DNA from: Pardosa pseudoannulata
Lineage: Eukaryota > Arthropoda > Arachnida > Araneae > Lycosidae
Length of the DNA stretch: 64,000 nucleotides
Assembly: GCA_032207245.1 (NCBI GenBank)
Contig: CM063504.1
Coordinates: forward strand, 86,349,210 to 86,413,209
Direction of reading: 5' to 3'
Made by a program: the position numbers and the translations under genes. Each line of letters begins with the position of its first letter. Position 1 is the stretch's first letter. The notes beneath the pieces were generated by a model. It saw nothing but the letters and a program-made list of their open reading frames with translations, was not told the origin of the DNA and made no database searches. This document shows positions 11,668 through 24,170 of the stretch, piece after piece.

Positions 11668-12357
11668 AAAAGTGGGTGGTTAAAGGAGAGGGGACACCAA
11701 CTTTTGTTTACAGAAACAAACATATCCAGGTGTTCAATGTATGCTAGGCTCACAATAAGGAGGTTTGACTATTATACATTATTAAGCGTAAAATATTTAT
11801 TTAGTCAGGCAGAATAGGTGATGCCATGAAAATTTAATTTAAATGAACTATTGAAAAGTTTCGCGTTTATAATTATGATTGTTGAAATTTAAAATATAGA
11901 TAATTTGTGCTACCTACAGAATTAAACATAGAAGCTATCTAATTCATTTTGTGGCACATTGTTTTCAAAATAATTTCCATTTGGTGAAATTTAAGAGTAA
12001 AATATTGTGCAAGGAAAGTTCATTTATGACTAGTAAAAATAACACTTTTATATTTTTAAATGATTATCAGTGGGAAAATAATCAACTATTCTATAATACA
12101 AACACTGTTTCAAATTTCAATGTATTACTTTGGATCAAAGTAGTTGTTTATTCTGATACCATTTTTAATATTTTATTTTACGTTTATGATATTTGGTAGT
12201 TACTTTGCTTTTCCTGTACTTACAGGAACTGTATGCTTCACATTTGTATGCCAAATGATGATAGCTTAATTTTTCCTAGCATCAAGCACACAATTTGAGC
12301 ACTTCAACTGAAAGGGCAAAAATCGAATCAGAAAATTAAAATAAGAATTAAACTTCA
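11668..12357 (+). repeat. Recent tandem duplication, second copy
   Basis: Second copy of the unit that begins at 10979, ending at AACTTCAAAAAGTTGG. The open frame seen across 11951-12199 exists in this copy only because of an indel, so it is not considered a gene. Confidence 0.9.
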
Positions 12358-13071
12358 AAAAGTTGGAGGGACAAAACAGCAAATTTGCCCCTTCTTTAAA
12401 CATTCTGAGAGGGGGATTTGACACCCTTGCCCCTTCCAAATTACACTAGTGCTAAGCATATTTATAACAATTACCCAAGTATTGCTCGCCATTAAAGATT
12501 TGTAAAATAACGATCAGAGAGCTACCAAAACGTACATCTTTTATTAATATCACAGGAATCTATAATAAAATTTAAATGCTATTGTTAAATTACATCAAAA
12601 CGAGAATTTTATTTCAGAAATGTTCCAAGAGTCCCTACATTTAAATGAAAATTGTCACTCAAAATTTAGTTTCTTAGAATATTTATCTTTTGTTAATAAA
12701 ACAATAAAATTTGCAAACAATGTCTAGATCTTATTAAAGATTTTATTATCTTATTTTATTTTAATACCAGTCATAGCAACCATGAAATGCATTAACTTTA
12801 CGACAGCAAGATCTCGTTATCTCATATAGTACTCAATAGATGGCGCTTTTACACAGATACGTAATCAAGCTAAATACATATAAACTCCACCGTAGAGAAA
12901 AAAAATTTTCAACCTCCGTCGCGAAGTGTGTGGCAACCGCATTCCATTCTTTGAAATTTTTTCGTGATCTCGGATTCAGTGTTTGCGAGTTGTCAGTGAA
13001 AATGTATAGTAATCGCGGAATCTTTTAAAGTGATTGGCATTTACTTTTAAATAAGTTAAACCTAAGTTGAA

Positions 13072-13572
13072 ATGCCACCAAATTTATTGTTTAAAGCTGC
13101 TTTTGTGCGCGGAGATTTAGAAGATAATTTCGAAAGAAGAAACTACAATGAAAAAAATGGAGTTAGGACAGTTTTTATTCTTCAGAACGTTTTTTCATAT
13201 ATTTTGGGAGACCGATATTGTTTCAATGCTATTTGTGCCGTAAACGATACAGAGAAAAAGGTTTTGAAAGAACTGATAGAAACTGTTAAAGCATTTCAAA
13301 TTAATTATGCTGACACTGTGAAGAGCCTATGTTCAGAAATAGAGGTAAATGAAGATACAGTTAGCTCAGTTATTCTAGGAGTTTCAAATGAGCTGTTCTG
13401 TGAAGGAATAACTTGGAGTCGGATTATTGCGTTATTTGTATTCGTTGGTGAATTGACATTATTGTGTCTTTCGAAAGACTTGCCAATCGACGTAGTGGAT
13501 GTTGTGTACGAGTGCTTTTCTGGATTAGTGAGAGAAAAATTGGAATCTTGGGTGTTCGATCATAACGGCTGG
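13072..13572 (+). CDS. Bcl-2 family exon 1 (BH3-like, BH1, most of BH2)
   Basis: 167 codons ending HNGW immediately before GTAAGTGA. It contains the BH3-like helix, the central BH1 hairpin and helix, and BH2 up to the conserved Trp. Confidence 0.82.
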
Positions 13573-15305
13573 GTAAGTGATTTTTATAACTATTTCTTAG
13601 TTTCATTTTATATTAAAATGGAAGGTTTTGTGTTGTAAATTATTAGGTAAATTTTGAAAGATGTGCCAAAATAGGATGTATTATTCGCAAGTCAAATTAT
13701 TCTGTACATGTATAAAATACTGTCTTTTAGTTCTGACAGTTGTAAGAAATGTTTGGATTCTAATAACATTTTGCTTTGTTTTTAAAAAATCTTATTCTTC
13801 AGTCGAAACTCTTTTAAATAGTCTAAATTGTGTAACTGAGGGAAATGTTTCCTGAAATGTGTAAGTATGTATTCCCTTATCCTTTAATTTTGTTCTTATA
13901 TTCGAAATATATTTCATTCCATTGTGTTTTTAGGAGATGGTCGTTATAAAACGTGGTTTTGCTTCATAATTTTCATATATTTTCAAGATTTTCGTACTTT
14001 CTAGTAAATATGGTAAAAATGTTGCGAAAACTATGGAAAGTGTTATTAGCTTCTAAAGACATTTTTGCCAAATTTTTTGTTATATTTCAATGATGATGTA
14101 TATTTATAGCTAATGCATTTAAAATCCTGCTACATTTAATAGTATTGAGGAACGAAATTTTTACTCTTTTGATTTTGATTTACTGTTCACCGTTATCGGT
14201 GTTAACATTTCAGTTTGCATGCCGTTTAAATATATTGCATAATTTAAAATTACAATTCGTTGTCCAGGAAAGTATTAAATGTCTATTAATAGCTACTGAA
14301 ATTTATTACATTCTGCATCAAAGTAATCTTAAATTTTAAATCTTATATAAATCATACAACGGTTAATTCAACCTGATTTCATGGGTTCGAATCCTACTGT
14401 TGATACAGATGTAAATAGCCGATCGGAGTCGGATTTAAGCAGTATGCCCTAGTCTCATTTTACTCCCTGTGTAGGAAAATAGACCGTCGCGCTCCAAAAC
14501 TGAACTCTTAAGTTGTGCAAGGGGCAGTGTTGCATGCCATTAACAAATATACCTCATTTACTGATTTGATAAACTTGCTTTGTCAAATGTATTGTACCGT
14601 ATTTGTGGTGGTACCAAATTGAAAGTTCAATATTGACAATGTATATATAATGAATAAAAATGTTATATAAATGTGCTTTTTGACATTATTGTCCATTAAA
14701 TATGTTTAAAAAAATTCTACAACTTAACGCTTACAAATCATAAACTAAAATTTAGTATTATGAATTAAGTTAATTCAGATTTTTCCAAAAATTTCTAGTA
14801 ACTATTAGAACTTGTGCAAATTTGAAATATTTTTAACATGTAAAACTTTTATGGTTTTCTTTAGCTTTGAAGGTTTGTATAAAAAGAATTTCTTAGCTTT
14901 TAACTTTAAGAAATTATGAAATATAAAATTTCTCTTATCTCTTCTAATAAAATGTTGATATTTACATATTGGCTTAGAAAGCTATGATTTCATAAGTTAT
15001 CACTCATTTTAATTAATTTGTAAGCTAAAATTAATTCATACTTTGAGTAGTATAACTTTGAAAATATTCTTGAGATATAGATTTCTGTAAAGATCATTTT
15101 TAGTCTTCTGTTCTTTAAAAAAAAAAAATTTATTTTGTAGGAAGGTATATCAAGCTTATCAAATGTAGAACAGCAAGAAAATTCATCGAAAGAATCTAAT
15201 CCTGGCTGGGCTAAAAGTCTCTTCTACAACACAGTTCGAATGATTGGTACTGTAGCACAGATAGCAAATTATAAAGATCAAGTTGTTCCTTCTAATCTCT
15301 TTTGA
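13072..15305 (+). CDS. Bcl-2 family apoptosis regulator (two exons)
   Basis: Exons 13072-13572 and 15141-15305 splice (GTAAGT / TTTTGTAG) into a 221-residue protein. Bcl-2 proteins are helical bundles that control mitochondrial outer-membrane permeability. BH1 lies at about residues 103-129, with ELFCEGITWSRIIALF at 107-122 resembling ELFxxGxNWGRIVAxF; the BH3-binding Arg (117) is kept, but the usual Asn-Trp-Gly is Thr-Trp-Ser. BH2 is ESWVFDHNGWEGI at 158-170. The intron falls straight after the Gly-Trp of BH2, a position shared by many animal Bcl-2 genes. A BH3-like helix at about 64-82 lacks the usual Gly-Asp. The C-terminus (SLFYNTVRMIGTVAQIANYK) is only mildly hydrophobic, so a tail anchor is doubtful. 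Whether it is pro- or anti-apoptotic cannot be told. The ATG at 13072 gives a typical start and has no longer alternative in frame. Confidence 0.8.
14358..14515 (+). mobile_element. tRNA-derived SINE in the Bcl-2 intron
   Basis: A box-B-like GGGTTCGAATCCTACTG is followed by the family body: a GTAAATAGCCGATCGGAGTCGG-type segment, a CCTAGTCTCAT segment, AGACCGTCGCGCTCCAAAAC. It matches the many other copies between 40 and 56 kb. The A-box half is degraded. Confidence 0.7.
15141..15305 (+). CDS. Bcl-2 family exon 2 (end of BH2 and C-terminus)
   Basis: Acceptor TTTATTTTGTAG; the exon begins with Glu-Gly-Ile completing BH2 and ends VPSNLF-TGA. It has a polar Ser/Glu/Asn linker and then one amphipathic helix of about 20 residues. 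Confidence 0.75.
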   Translation, partial: EGISSLSNVEQQENSSKESNPGWAKSLFYNTVRMIGTVAQIANYKDQVVPSNLF

Positions 15306-15404
15306 CCTTTCAACTTAAAATGGACAAAATTTGTTTTCGTTAAAATGCAAGATTAAATTTGTCCTTTTGTTTCTGCCGCAACAGAATTGTGTGATAGTTC
15401 TAAA

Positions 15405-15410
15405 AATAAA
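15405..15410 (+). promoter_or_regulatory. Possible poly(A) signal of the Bcl-2 family gene
   Basis: AATAAA is 100 bp after the stop, the first such hexamer downstream. Assigned by position only. Confidence 0.4.
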
Positions 15411-15946
15411 ATTTTAAATAAGGCAAATTTTATTTTTGGTAATGTCTTCATTTATGTTTATACTACTTAAAATTGTATAATCTGTTTGTAAATGTCACTT
15501 TTATGATATTCAAATTTATATTCTAAACTTGTTTACTGCAGTTAACATATAACTCTTAACATTCATTGTAAATTTAGTTTTGTTCTTTTATAAATTAAAT
15601 TTAAAGATTCAGTGAAGTTATTAGTTTTTTAGTGGAAAGGTAGTAATGACAGTTTTCATAATTTGCAAATTATGAAAATTTAAATATGGATAAATAAATG
15701 CCACTAGAAAAGTTCTGTTGTGCTACTTTAGATTGGAATTTACAGAAAAGTGCATCTATTTGGTTGATAATACTGAACCTTCAACAAAATTTTTACTTTT
15801 TGAACTCACATTATCTGAACTGCATACTGTATGGGGTATTTTTTATTTTATTATTAAAGTATTTTCATCTTTAATGTAAAGAATTTATTTTTGAATTGTC
15901 TAACATAAATGCTGAGTTCTTTAAAACATGTACATTTTTAATTTTT

Positions 15947-15979
<33 letters not shown>

Positions 15980-18804
15980 TTCTTACAGTTTTTGAACAAT
16001 TTATTTTTTGAATCATTCATATGAGTCAATAAAGGTATATAAATCTTAACATTTTTTTTTTTTTTAATTAGGGTATGTGATACTATGACATGTATCAGTT
16101 TGTGTATGTTGTTTTAGCACACATTGTTGAGTACAATTGTACTTTTTGTTAAATAGTGTTGAAATGTTCTCTTTGATATATTGTATTATTTTGTTTGGAT
16201 TTAAGCTTTATTTGGTAAATATGTAGCATACGGAGACAGCACTCATTTAATTTTTTTCAAATTTCTTATTCAGGTTTTGAATGGAGAGAAGTATACTGTG
16301 AAGTGTTTGATGTTTTAGTGCTATATTGTAAATTTCTATTACATTCAAAATTTGTGTTTTAGTAATTATTTATTCAGGTCTACTCTGTTCTGAGATTGAT
16401 TGTTCAACTTGGCAATCAGAATTTCTTGTATTTGGAAATGTTAGTACATAAATTTTTAAATTAAGCTTTGGTTGTATTAAGTGTTAGCTCATTTTAATTC
16501 TTACTTGAGCTAGTAGAGACATATCCTGTATAAAAAGAAAAAAGTATGTCATAATGACATAGACAATTTGTTACTGAGTAAATTTTATTTTTATAGAATT
16601 TCTGTGTTTTGTTTCTTAGTTGTGTAGAATTTTTGTGTTTTCGATTCTGAGCATTAAAATCTACTTTAAGTTTTAAATACTACTTGTACGAGATAGTCCA
16701 TGTTATTATTAATAATTTTAGAATTTTCTACTTTTAAAAAGTACATTCTTATCTAAATTTGATTTGATTTAATTTTTATCATTATTAAGGTTTCTAATTT
16801 CTTTGAAAACATCAGTGTTTACTTTTGAAAATAATTATAAAGTACATTTAAAATGGAATGATTTGCTGTAATTAGTCTTAGACCAAGACAGGATTTGAAC
16901 CCTAAGTCATTGAGAAACATGTAATGTAAGTTTTGTACTTTTCGTAGTTATACTGGAGTGATAAACATTCCACAAAACAAATTTTACACTTGTACCAAAA
17001 ATTTGTTTTTCAAATAAAGAAAAGTGAAATTTCAATCATTTATTCATTCTCTAACAGTCTTCATTCATACAGACTAGACTGAATTTAAACTGATTTTCTG
17101 TTGAACTTGTACTATATTACATAAAATATACTTCCTTTAAAAAAACAAATAAAATTCTAAAGCATTTTATTGCGACTTAATAGCAGTTAATAATTGTGCT
17201 ATATTCCGGCTTTCTTTCTTATGTAGTTTATAAAACAATCTTGGTAAATATGTATCCTTTGAATTTAATTAGGTAAATTTATATATAATACAAGTAGTAA
17301 TAAATTGTACTGTATGTCGTTCATCATTTGACTAGGTGTTATGTTTAATAAATGTAAATTTTTAAACATTAAAAAAGTTATCAGTACATTAAAAATATAA
17401 AAGGACAGTAACATTTTAGAATTTAAAGAGAGGAAATAAATGTTACATTAATTTAAAATTTTTATTTGATGCAACACAAAAACAGGCAAAGTTCTAGTTA
17501 TTCTAAATTTTTGGTTACAATTATTTCTTACACTGTATGTGAAGTGACTAATATGCTGAAAGTTTTGTGAATTGAGTCATTGTTTCTAGACAAAATTATG
17601 AGCTGATACTGTTTACAAGTAGAATTGTAGTTCTAGCAGTTCTGAACTTCTGATTCACTTGATGGGGCTTACTCTTTCATGTATTGTGATGATTGAACCA
17701 TACAGCTATATTCATTATATAGATTTATCTGTTATTAATATTCATTATAAAGTATATGGAATAAGAGGGTGTTTTACCAATTTATGTACAATTCAGAAAA
17801 TAAAGGATTAAGTAGAATGTTTACTTAAAAGTTTTTCTTAAGCATTAATAAATATCCATAGAGCTTCTAACTACCTTTTTAAAGGGAAGTTATATATTTA
17901 GCATTTTAGTAAGGATAGGCGACATCTTCTGTTCAAAAAGAATTATATATCAGAGGGAAGTAGTACTAGTTTACCTAGAAAGCTAAAATTTCTGATACAT
18001 TGAGTCTTCCTTAACATTTAAAGGATTTATCTTTCATAGTCTGATTTAGCCTATGAACCACTCTGTGCAAAAGTAAAATATTGCTCTTTCGTAGAAGTAC
18101 AATGTAAAGATTCTAAAACAAAGGTGTATTATCTTTTTACATAATATAGTGAACATCCAAAAATCAACAGTGCAGTTGTCACAATTATTTATAATTTTTA
18201 TTAATTTCTTCTATTTATAAAATATAATCCAGACATTTTTTTAAAACAGATTTTGAGTAACTCTTAACATCTAAATTGTTATTGAATTCAAACTTAATTT
18301 CATTTTCTAATTTAGCAAAGTGATAATTTTGTGTGAGATATTGTACAAAAATGGTAGTTGAAAAACTGTTTTCCCAGATGCAACATATACTGGAAGATTT
18401 GGTAAAGTTCTTAATAATCTTCTAAAATGAAAGCAAAATTTGTTATAGGTGATAAATGTTTTTGACACATACCACTGATTTTCACCATTAAACTTCTGGT
18501 TGTTTATTTGTTACAAAGGTTTCTAAATGTTCATAGTCAGACAAAATTACTGAATTAGTTTCTTGAAAGAAATATGGTTATCAGTACACAAAATAAAATT
18601 GTTTTATGGTTTTTTGAACTTTTTTCAGAAACTTGCAATTTATTTCATTTTGTTTTGTCAAATTTGTGCCTCAATTTTTTTTTTTTTTTCATCTGTGTTG
18701 GGGCATGGATAACTGGTCAGCATGTCTAAATGTTATTCATGCACCTGTTTTTATGAACTTGAAATACTGATTTTGAGTTGAATGAATTTGACTTAAAAAT
18801 TTCT
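15411..18804. other. Intergenic, no gene seen
   Basis: AT-rich sequence with a poly(T) run near 15949-15978 and a possible short SINE relic (GGATTTGAACCC) near 16890. Part may be 3' untranslated region of the Bcl-2 gene. No coding homology was recognised. Confidence 0.5.
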
Positions 18805-18808
18805 TTAA

Positions 18809-19256
18809 CCCCTTCCGGTAAAATGACGAGTCTAGCTCGTCATTGGTTTTTCACTCCATACTGCACAATGACGAGCTACACTCGTCATATGACTAAAGTT
18901 GCTGATAAATATGATAATTCAGTTTACAATTTCTAGTGTACTGAATTTAGCAACACTTTTGTTACTTGTGGAAATCCCAGGTCACTATTACATATTGTTT
19001 ATTTAAAGTTTCTTGGTACAAGTCACTGCCAAATTGATGAGTCAGAATAAAAGAAAACCTACTAAGAAATGCCGTGTATGTTACAAGAATCAAATTAGAA
19101 GTGAGACTCCCTGGCGATGTAAACAATTCAGAATTCCTTTGCACTTTGTTTTGAAAAGTACCACTAGCTTGAAGACTATTATCTTAATTTTACCGTTTAA
19201 GAAACAAATGGTTACTTCACGCACAGTTTTACATTATTAAATCGTACCGGAAGGGG
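18809..19256 (+). mobile_element. piggyBac-derived nonautonomous element, copy 1
   Basis: Perfect TTAA duplications (18805-18808, 19257-19260) flank ends CCCCTTCCGGTA and TACCGGAAGGGG, the hallmark of piggyBac. Two palindromes with the same 8-base arms (ATGACGAG, 5-base spacer, CTCGTCAT) lie at 18823-18843 and 18868-18888. The right half keeps a coding remnant of the transposase C-terminus. At 448 bp it is an internal-deletion derivative. Confidence 0.85.
19013..19195 (+). pseudogene. piggyBac transposase C-terminal cysteine-rich remnant
   Basis: The reading frame contains KKCRVCYKNQIRSETPWRCK, matching the start of the cysteine-rich domain that ends piggyBac transposases (CxxC, then about 12-13 residues, then CxxC) and targets the enzyme to its ends. 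The fourth Cys is Phe here (CKQF) and the following LC..CF..YH part is lost, so it should not fold as a zinc-binding domain. The DDD catalytic core is absent. Confidence 0.6.
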
Positions 19257-19260
19257 TTAA

Positions 19261-22200
19261 AAAAAAGCTTTAAGGTAAAATAAAACCATAAAATGAAGGA
19301 AAAAGTAACACAAGTATTAATGTTATTTTTTAATTCTTGAGTTATGTGCTGTTTATTTTCACTGTCTTGCACTTTGTGTCCTATGTTTCTTTAACCCAAT
19401 GGGGTTGTACAGTTCCCAAGTGGGCAAAGCCTTGCATATAGTTGGTAATGGGGACTGAATATCTATAAAACAAATTATCAAATAGTGTATTATCTATAAG
19501 AAATGAAATATTTTTTCAACTATACTTTTCGTTATTTCCTGAACAATGCTTTCCCTGAACCTATAATGCAAAATTTCTAATCACATTTCCTTCATTATGT
19601 TTGTGTGCTCAATGCAGCAGCTAGTTGATTGTGTAAGAAATGGAACATCACTTAACAACATGACCAATATTCACATAATTGGAAGTAGACATTAACAAAT
19701 TTTTAAAACTGCATCAGCCTCAACCATCTTATTTTTATACTATTGGTTTTATGCTTATTTTAATATTTTTAGTAACAATTTTTTTGCTACATTTAAGGGT
19801 CATTCTTATTAATTTATGTTTTGTAATTCTTAATAGATAAATAAGCAGATAGAATTTAGATAATATGCAATATTGAATATTTGGTGTAATAAACTACTAT
19901 GGAAGAGGGGGCATTTGAATAATCTTTTTTTACTTGTAAAGGAGGTGATGGTCCAGAAAAGGGTAAAAAACCTCAGCTTTGACTCTTTTTATCCCAATTT
20001 ATTTTGTTAAAATTGGAGATTTATGTTTTGGGGGGTTATTAATAAAATATAATAATGCTATCCCAAAAATTCACACATCTAACATATACCAAGTTTGTAA
20101 TTGCTAAATAAAACTTCTTTTAATATTTTAGGTTTTTAGCATTAAAATTTTAAAATGTATAATGGGCAAAGCTAATTTATGAAAGTGATACAAGATAACG
20201 TCATATAACATGAAATTATAACTGAAATTAAATAATTTTAATTCAATGGTGCATATTTATCAACGGAATTAATCTTATCATATCATCTAAAACCTTGATT
20301 TATCTGTGATGTTACTTTTCCGGGATTTACAATACATTATATGTGTTGATTAAAGCAATACTTAAAACTATAATAATGTTTTAATATATGTATGAAAGAG
20401 TGGAACCCACTAAAAAATTTTTCAAAGGGACCAAGAGATTAAAATTTGTTAAACTGGAAAAAAGTATAATAATAAATATTTTAATCTAAATTTTAGTAGT
20501 AATTAGGTTTTTTTTCCCTTTAAATGTGTTTTCATAGGTAACATAGCACTATTTTTACATTTAAAATAAATTTAACATGTTTAATCTAGAATGTAGTTTT
20601 TTAAAACATCTAGAATAGTGAACTTAAACCAAGAATAATTAAAATGGTTTTTACATTAAAAAAAAACCTTAGGTACAAATTTAGACTTAAAGGAAAATTT
20701 GAAATAATATGTTAATTTATCCGAATATTTGTTTATTTCTAAGAATAAATTCTTTATTTCTTTAAAACAGATTTACTGATAAAAACCATGACATTTACCC
20801 TCGTTTGCGATGGTACTTCAGTTTGTAATTGCCAAAACTTTCTGATTACAGACAACTATTGCTATAAAGAATTTTTTTTTTTTTCATTCTCTATTATCAT
20901 TCAATTCTTTCACAATTATATATCTTACGTAAAAGAAAAATTAATTAAGCCACATAATGGAATAGAAAGGAAGGTTTGGGGGAAATAAATCTTAAAAGAT
21001 TTGAAGAAATCCACTATATATATTTATGAAAAAAGAACTGGTTTCACAGAAATGGAACGTTCTACACTATGTATAACGCGATGCGCTACATACGTGATGT
21101 TCGCCAGGCTTGGTGTACCATATGGGAATTTTGAAGCAATGCTGTTGCACCATAGAGCGTCATCTTATTACTTCACAAAGAGGAATAAACGACAAGCTGT
21201 TTTGTGTTGCCCTTGAATCTTTCAAGGCCAGGTACTTGTTTATTTCTCGTTATTGTGTGCGTTGAAGTGATCTGTTCAATAGAAGGCACATTTTCTTTTG
21301 AGCCTAGTTACTGAAAAAAATCTCGCGGTTGTTAGTTCAAGAAATTTAACATCGCACAAAAGCCCACGATTGATTTTCGAAAGATTGTACAAACTTTATT
21401 TTTGTACACGTTCTTTGAAGTGGTGTAGCGGAAAGGGAATGTAAGGGTTCAAACTTCCTCTCCCAGAAGGATTGCTGTACAAATATATTATATATATTTA
21501 AAGATTGCTTAATTATTTTGAGGTACGAGAGTAAGAAAGTGAATTTCCCCTCCATGGAACATTTCTTACTACGCTTCTAGCTTATTAAATCATTTTTGGG
21601 GTATATTCGGTTACTTCACATAATTTCAGATTGTATGTTTGTAAAAATAAATTATTTTAAATAGAAATAATTAGGAAATGCTTTATATATATATATATAT
21701 AGATTTAAACGAAATATAAACTTATAAAATTGTTGAACTATGCATTTTTTCAACTTAGGCAGAACTAATTACTTTGCAGGATAAAGTTACTTAAGAATAC
21801 TGCAAAATTAAATATAAAAAAACTGCTACGATTTAACAAATTGTACACAATGTATTGTGGTGTAGTGGTCTGAGTCTCTACTCTTCTAATAGAGAATTAA
21901 AGTGCTGTTCGGTATTTGCTATTTTATTAATTCGTATCCAGGAAATGTTATACGTAAATTTGCGCAGTTTGAAACTGGATAATAATGTACCAGTGCTACA
22001 GTTATTTATAGGTACCCTCACTTTATCTATTTAACGACCAATCGAGTAATTCTAATCGAACTACATTTTTTTTAAGGTTTTATTAAGAACATTAAATCGG
22101 ATTTGCACGAAGTGACTGATAAGTAAGCGTATACAAAAGATATAAAATTACATAAAAAGTTTTTCGAACAAAATTGAATCATTTGTCAATCTTGAACAAA

Positions 22201-22944
22201 CTGAAGTAATGTTAGTCTTTGTGTGCTTTGCTAATGCACGTAATTTATATGCTGAAGTGGAAGACGTTGGATTGTGGCCTATGGAGAGATAACAAATAAG
22301 AATTTAACAGAGTTAAAATCGCTGCATCATTTGGAAGAGGATAGAATTGAAGAAGTTCATGATATGTGGGTTAGCTGGCTGATTTTCCAAAATTAATGCG
22401 TCTATGGCATTTTTAAGATTTGCATTACACTGAGAAAATTACCGTGTGGTTCTGCTTATGGATCCAAATATTGAACGCTTAAAGTTGAACGTGGGATGAG
22501 TTAACTCTTAAGGTGATGTAGAGAAGAAAAAATAATTCCGAAGCAAAGCATAATTACTAGTTTCTTTTCCACTGTTGCTTACAGGATAGTTACCTTCACC
22601 CTTGAAGGTAACCTTCTGTTTCATAGTTGTCATTTCTTTTACCTAAACCTTCTAAAGCAAAATAATAAAAAAAAATACATTCGTGTTCTTTATAAATAAA
22701 TTTTGAGTTATTTGCATAATTTTTTGGTTGCTTTTATATTTTGGGCATAAGGTCATGGCTTAACTACGTAGTCATCCAAACGAAACTGTCCCTAAGTGAG
22801 GAGTACCCGCAGTTGCTATGTTCTGCGCAAACTTCCTTCATTTATAGGTGAAATCGCAGGATAAAGATTAACGCTCGTATTAAGTTTTCAGAATTGTATA
22901 TACGCCACGTAGGGGTAAAATAGCGGTTTTAGCTCACCAAGGAT
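19261..22944. other. Intergenic, no gene assigned
   Basis: Contains a short TA run (21684-21702). Open frames at 20788-20988 and 21001-21216 have no recognisable domain. A 10-bp hairpin (GTTACCTTCA / TGAAGGTAAC) occurs near 22589-22612. A short acidic reading frame near 22296-22395 looks protein-like but was not identified. Confidence 0.4.
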
Positions 22945-23345
22945 TTCGAGGATCGGCCGGGATTTTATATTTTTATGTTTCATATGAACGCCAGCCAGAT
23001 GTTCATTAAAAATTATATATGCATGAAAAGCTGGAGAAGAAATTGCTTTTTTCAGTTTGTTTTCCTCTTGAATTAGCTTTACATTCATCCTATTTCTAAC
23101 ATTTCCATTGTTTTTCCGTATACACTATTATTTAATAGTTAAAAAAAATCCTTCTCAAAACTGTTTGAAGCCTGTATTCGCTGACGAGTATTGAATTCAA
23201 AGTAGGGTTTTAACCAGGCTAATTGATTGAATTTGACGTCTCTATGGATAGTTTTAAGAGTAATTCCTAGCTGGATGCATTGTTTAAGGTTTCTGTAGTG
23301 AATTACATATTCTCTTTTATTGTATAGATTGGGTGTTTTTAACAT
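22888..23345 (-). pseudogene. Polymerase pseudogene: motif B block and truncated end
   Basis: REYVIHYRNLKQCIQLGITL and ASNSFEKDFF are followed, after a frameshift, by NNSVYGKTME (motif B). A second shift leads to MNVKLIQEE and HMKHKNIKSRPI. Homology then ends; the last 20 or so codons of the frame are unrelated, marking a 3' truncation. Confidence 0.7.
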
Positions 23346-23583
23346 CTAAAACTTTTCTATTGTAAACCTCGGCTAAATGTTTACTATATTCTGAAAGCAT
23401 TTCAGGATGAATTGTAACATTTTCTGGGGCTACAGGATAATCATTCAGTATGTTATGAAGTTCTGGAGGTATTTCTAGGTCTACGCAAAAAACATAGCCA
23501 ATATCGGAATCATCTGGTATGCTTAAAACATCAATGCGTGAAATTTCTTCCCGGGTAATCCACTGATATCCGCTAACTGGTAA

Positions 23584-23985
23584 CTATTGAACCATAGCCC
23601 AGCCGTACAAATTGTTGGCATCTAAATATATAATATACTTAGATTCTTCAGTGTTATCATAATCTGATAAGTATTTGTTATTTGCTTTGCTATATCTTTT
23701 GGATATTGTACTTATACCACCTCGTATACCTTCTTCAAAAAACAAAAACATATTTGGATCGGTCAATAATTCTAGTTTTACGTCCGTCATTCTGAGACAT
23801 GCTTGCCATGCCAAACCTGCAGCAGTATACATATGACATGGATCTATTCTGTAAAATTTGAGGCATAAGTTTCTAAAATTTTGAAAAATGTCTGCAAGCA
23901 GTAAGACATCTAATTTGACGTAAAAGTCATGGTAATCTCCAAGTGAACACATGTTGAAATAGTTCCAAACTGATTTTGCATGCAT
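23584..23985 (-). pseudogene. Polymerase pseudogene: exonuclease III and polymerase motif A block
   Basis: 133 codons with SLGDYHDFYVKLDVLLLADI, the MYTAAGLAWQACLR segment, FFEEGIRGGISTISKRY and motif A YLDANNLYGWAM. This order is typical of the family. The frame ends at a TAG where the family normally has Pro (AMSQPLP), a point disruption, and continues beyond as LPVSGYQWITREEI. Confidence 0.75.
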
Positions 23986-24027
23986 GTAATCATCGTGTGA
24001 GATCTGTTCTCCAGTTAAATCGTTGAA

Positions 24028-24170
24028 GGGCCGATCCCACCAAAGTCGTTTAACGGCTAAATACGATTATCCACGATTAACCCTGGCGCCAACCAATGGG
24101 GGAACGCAATCCTCCGTTTAAACCGAGATTAATCGCGGATAGCGTTAAACGACTTTGGTGGGATCGGCCC
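24028..24170. mobile_element. 143-bp PIF/Harbinger-like foldback MITE inside the polymerase pseudogene
   Basis: Perfect 28-bp terminal inverted repeats (24028-24055 and 24143-24170), starting GGGCCGATCCCACC, flank a mostly inverted interior. Flanks are GAA (24025-24027) and TAA (24171-24173), compatible with a TWA duplication carrying one change. Removing element plus one trinucleotide restores the spacing expected in the polymerase family, which shows it inserted into the already present gene. The short TWA target and GGGCC ends suggest PIF/Harbinger; no transposase is present. Confidence 0.75.

Noticed and set aside
11951..12199. 82-codon frame upstream of the Bcl-2 gene
   Set aside because: The equivalent frame in the near-identical first duplicate is broken by a one-base indel, so coding constraint is not supported.
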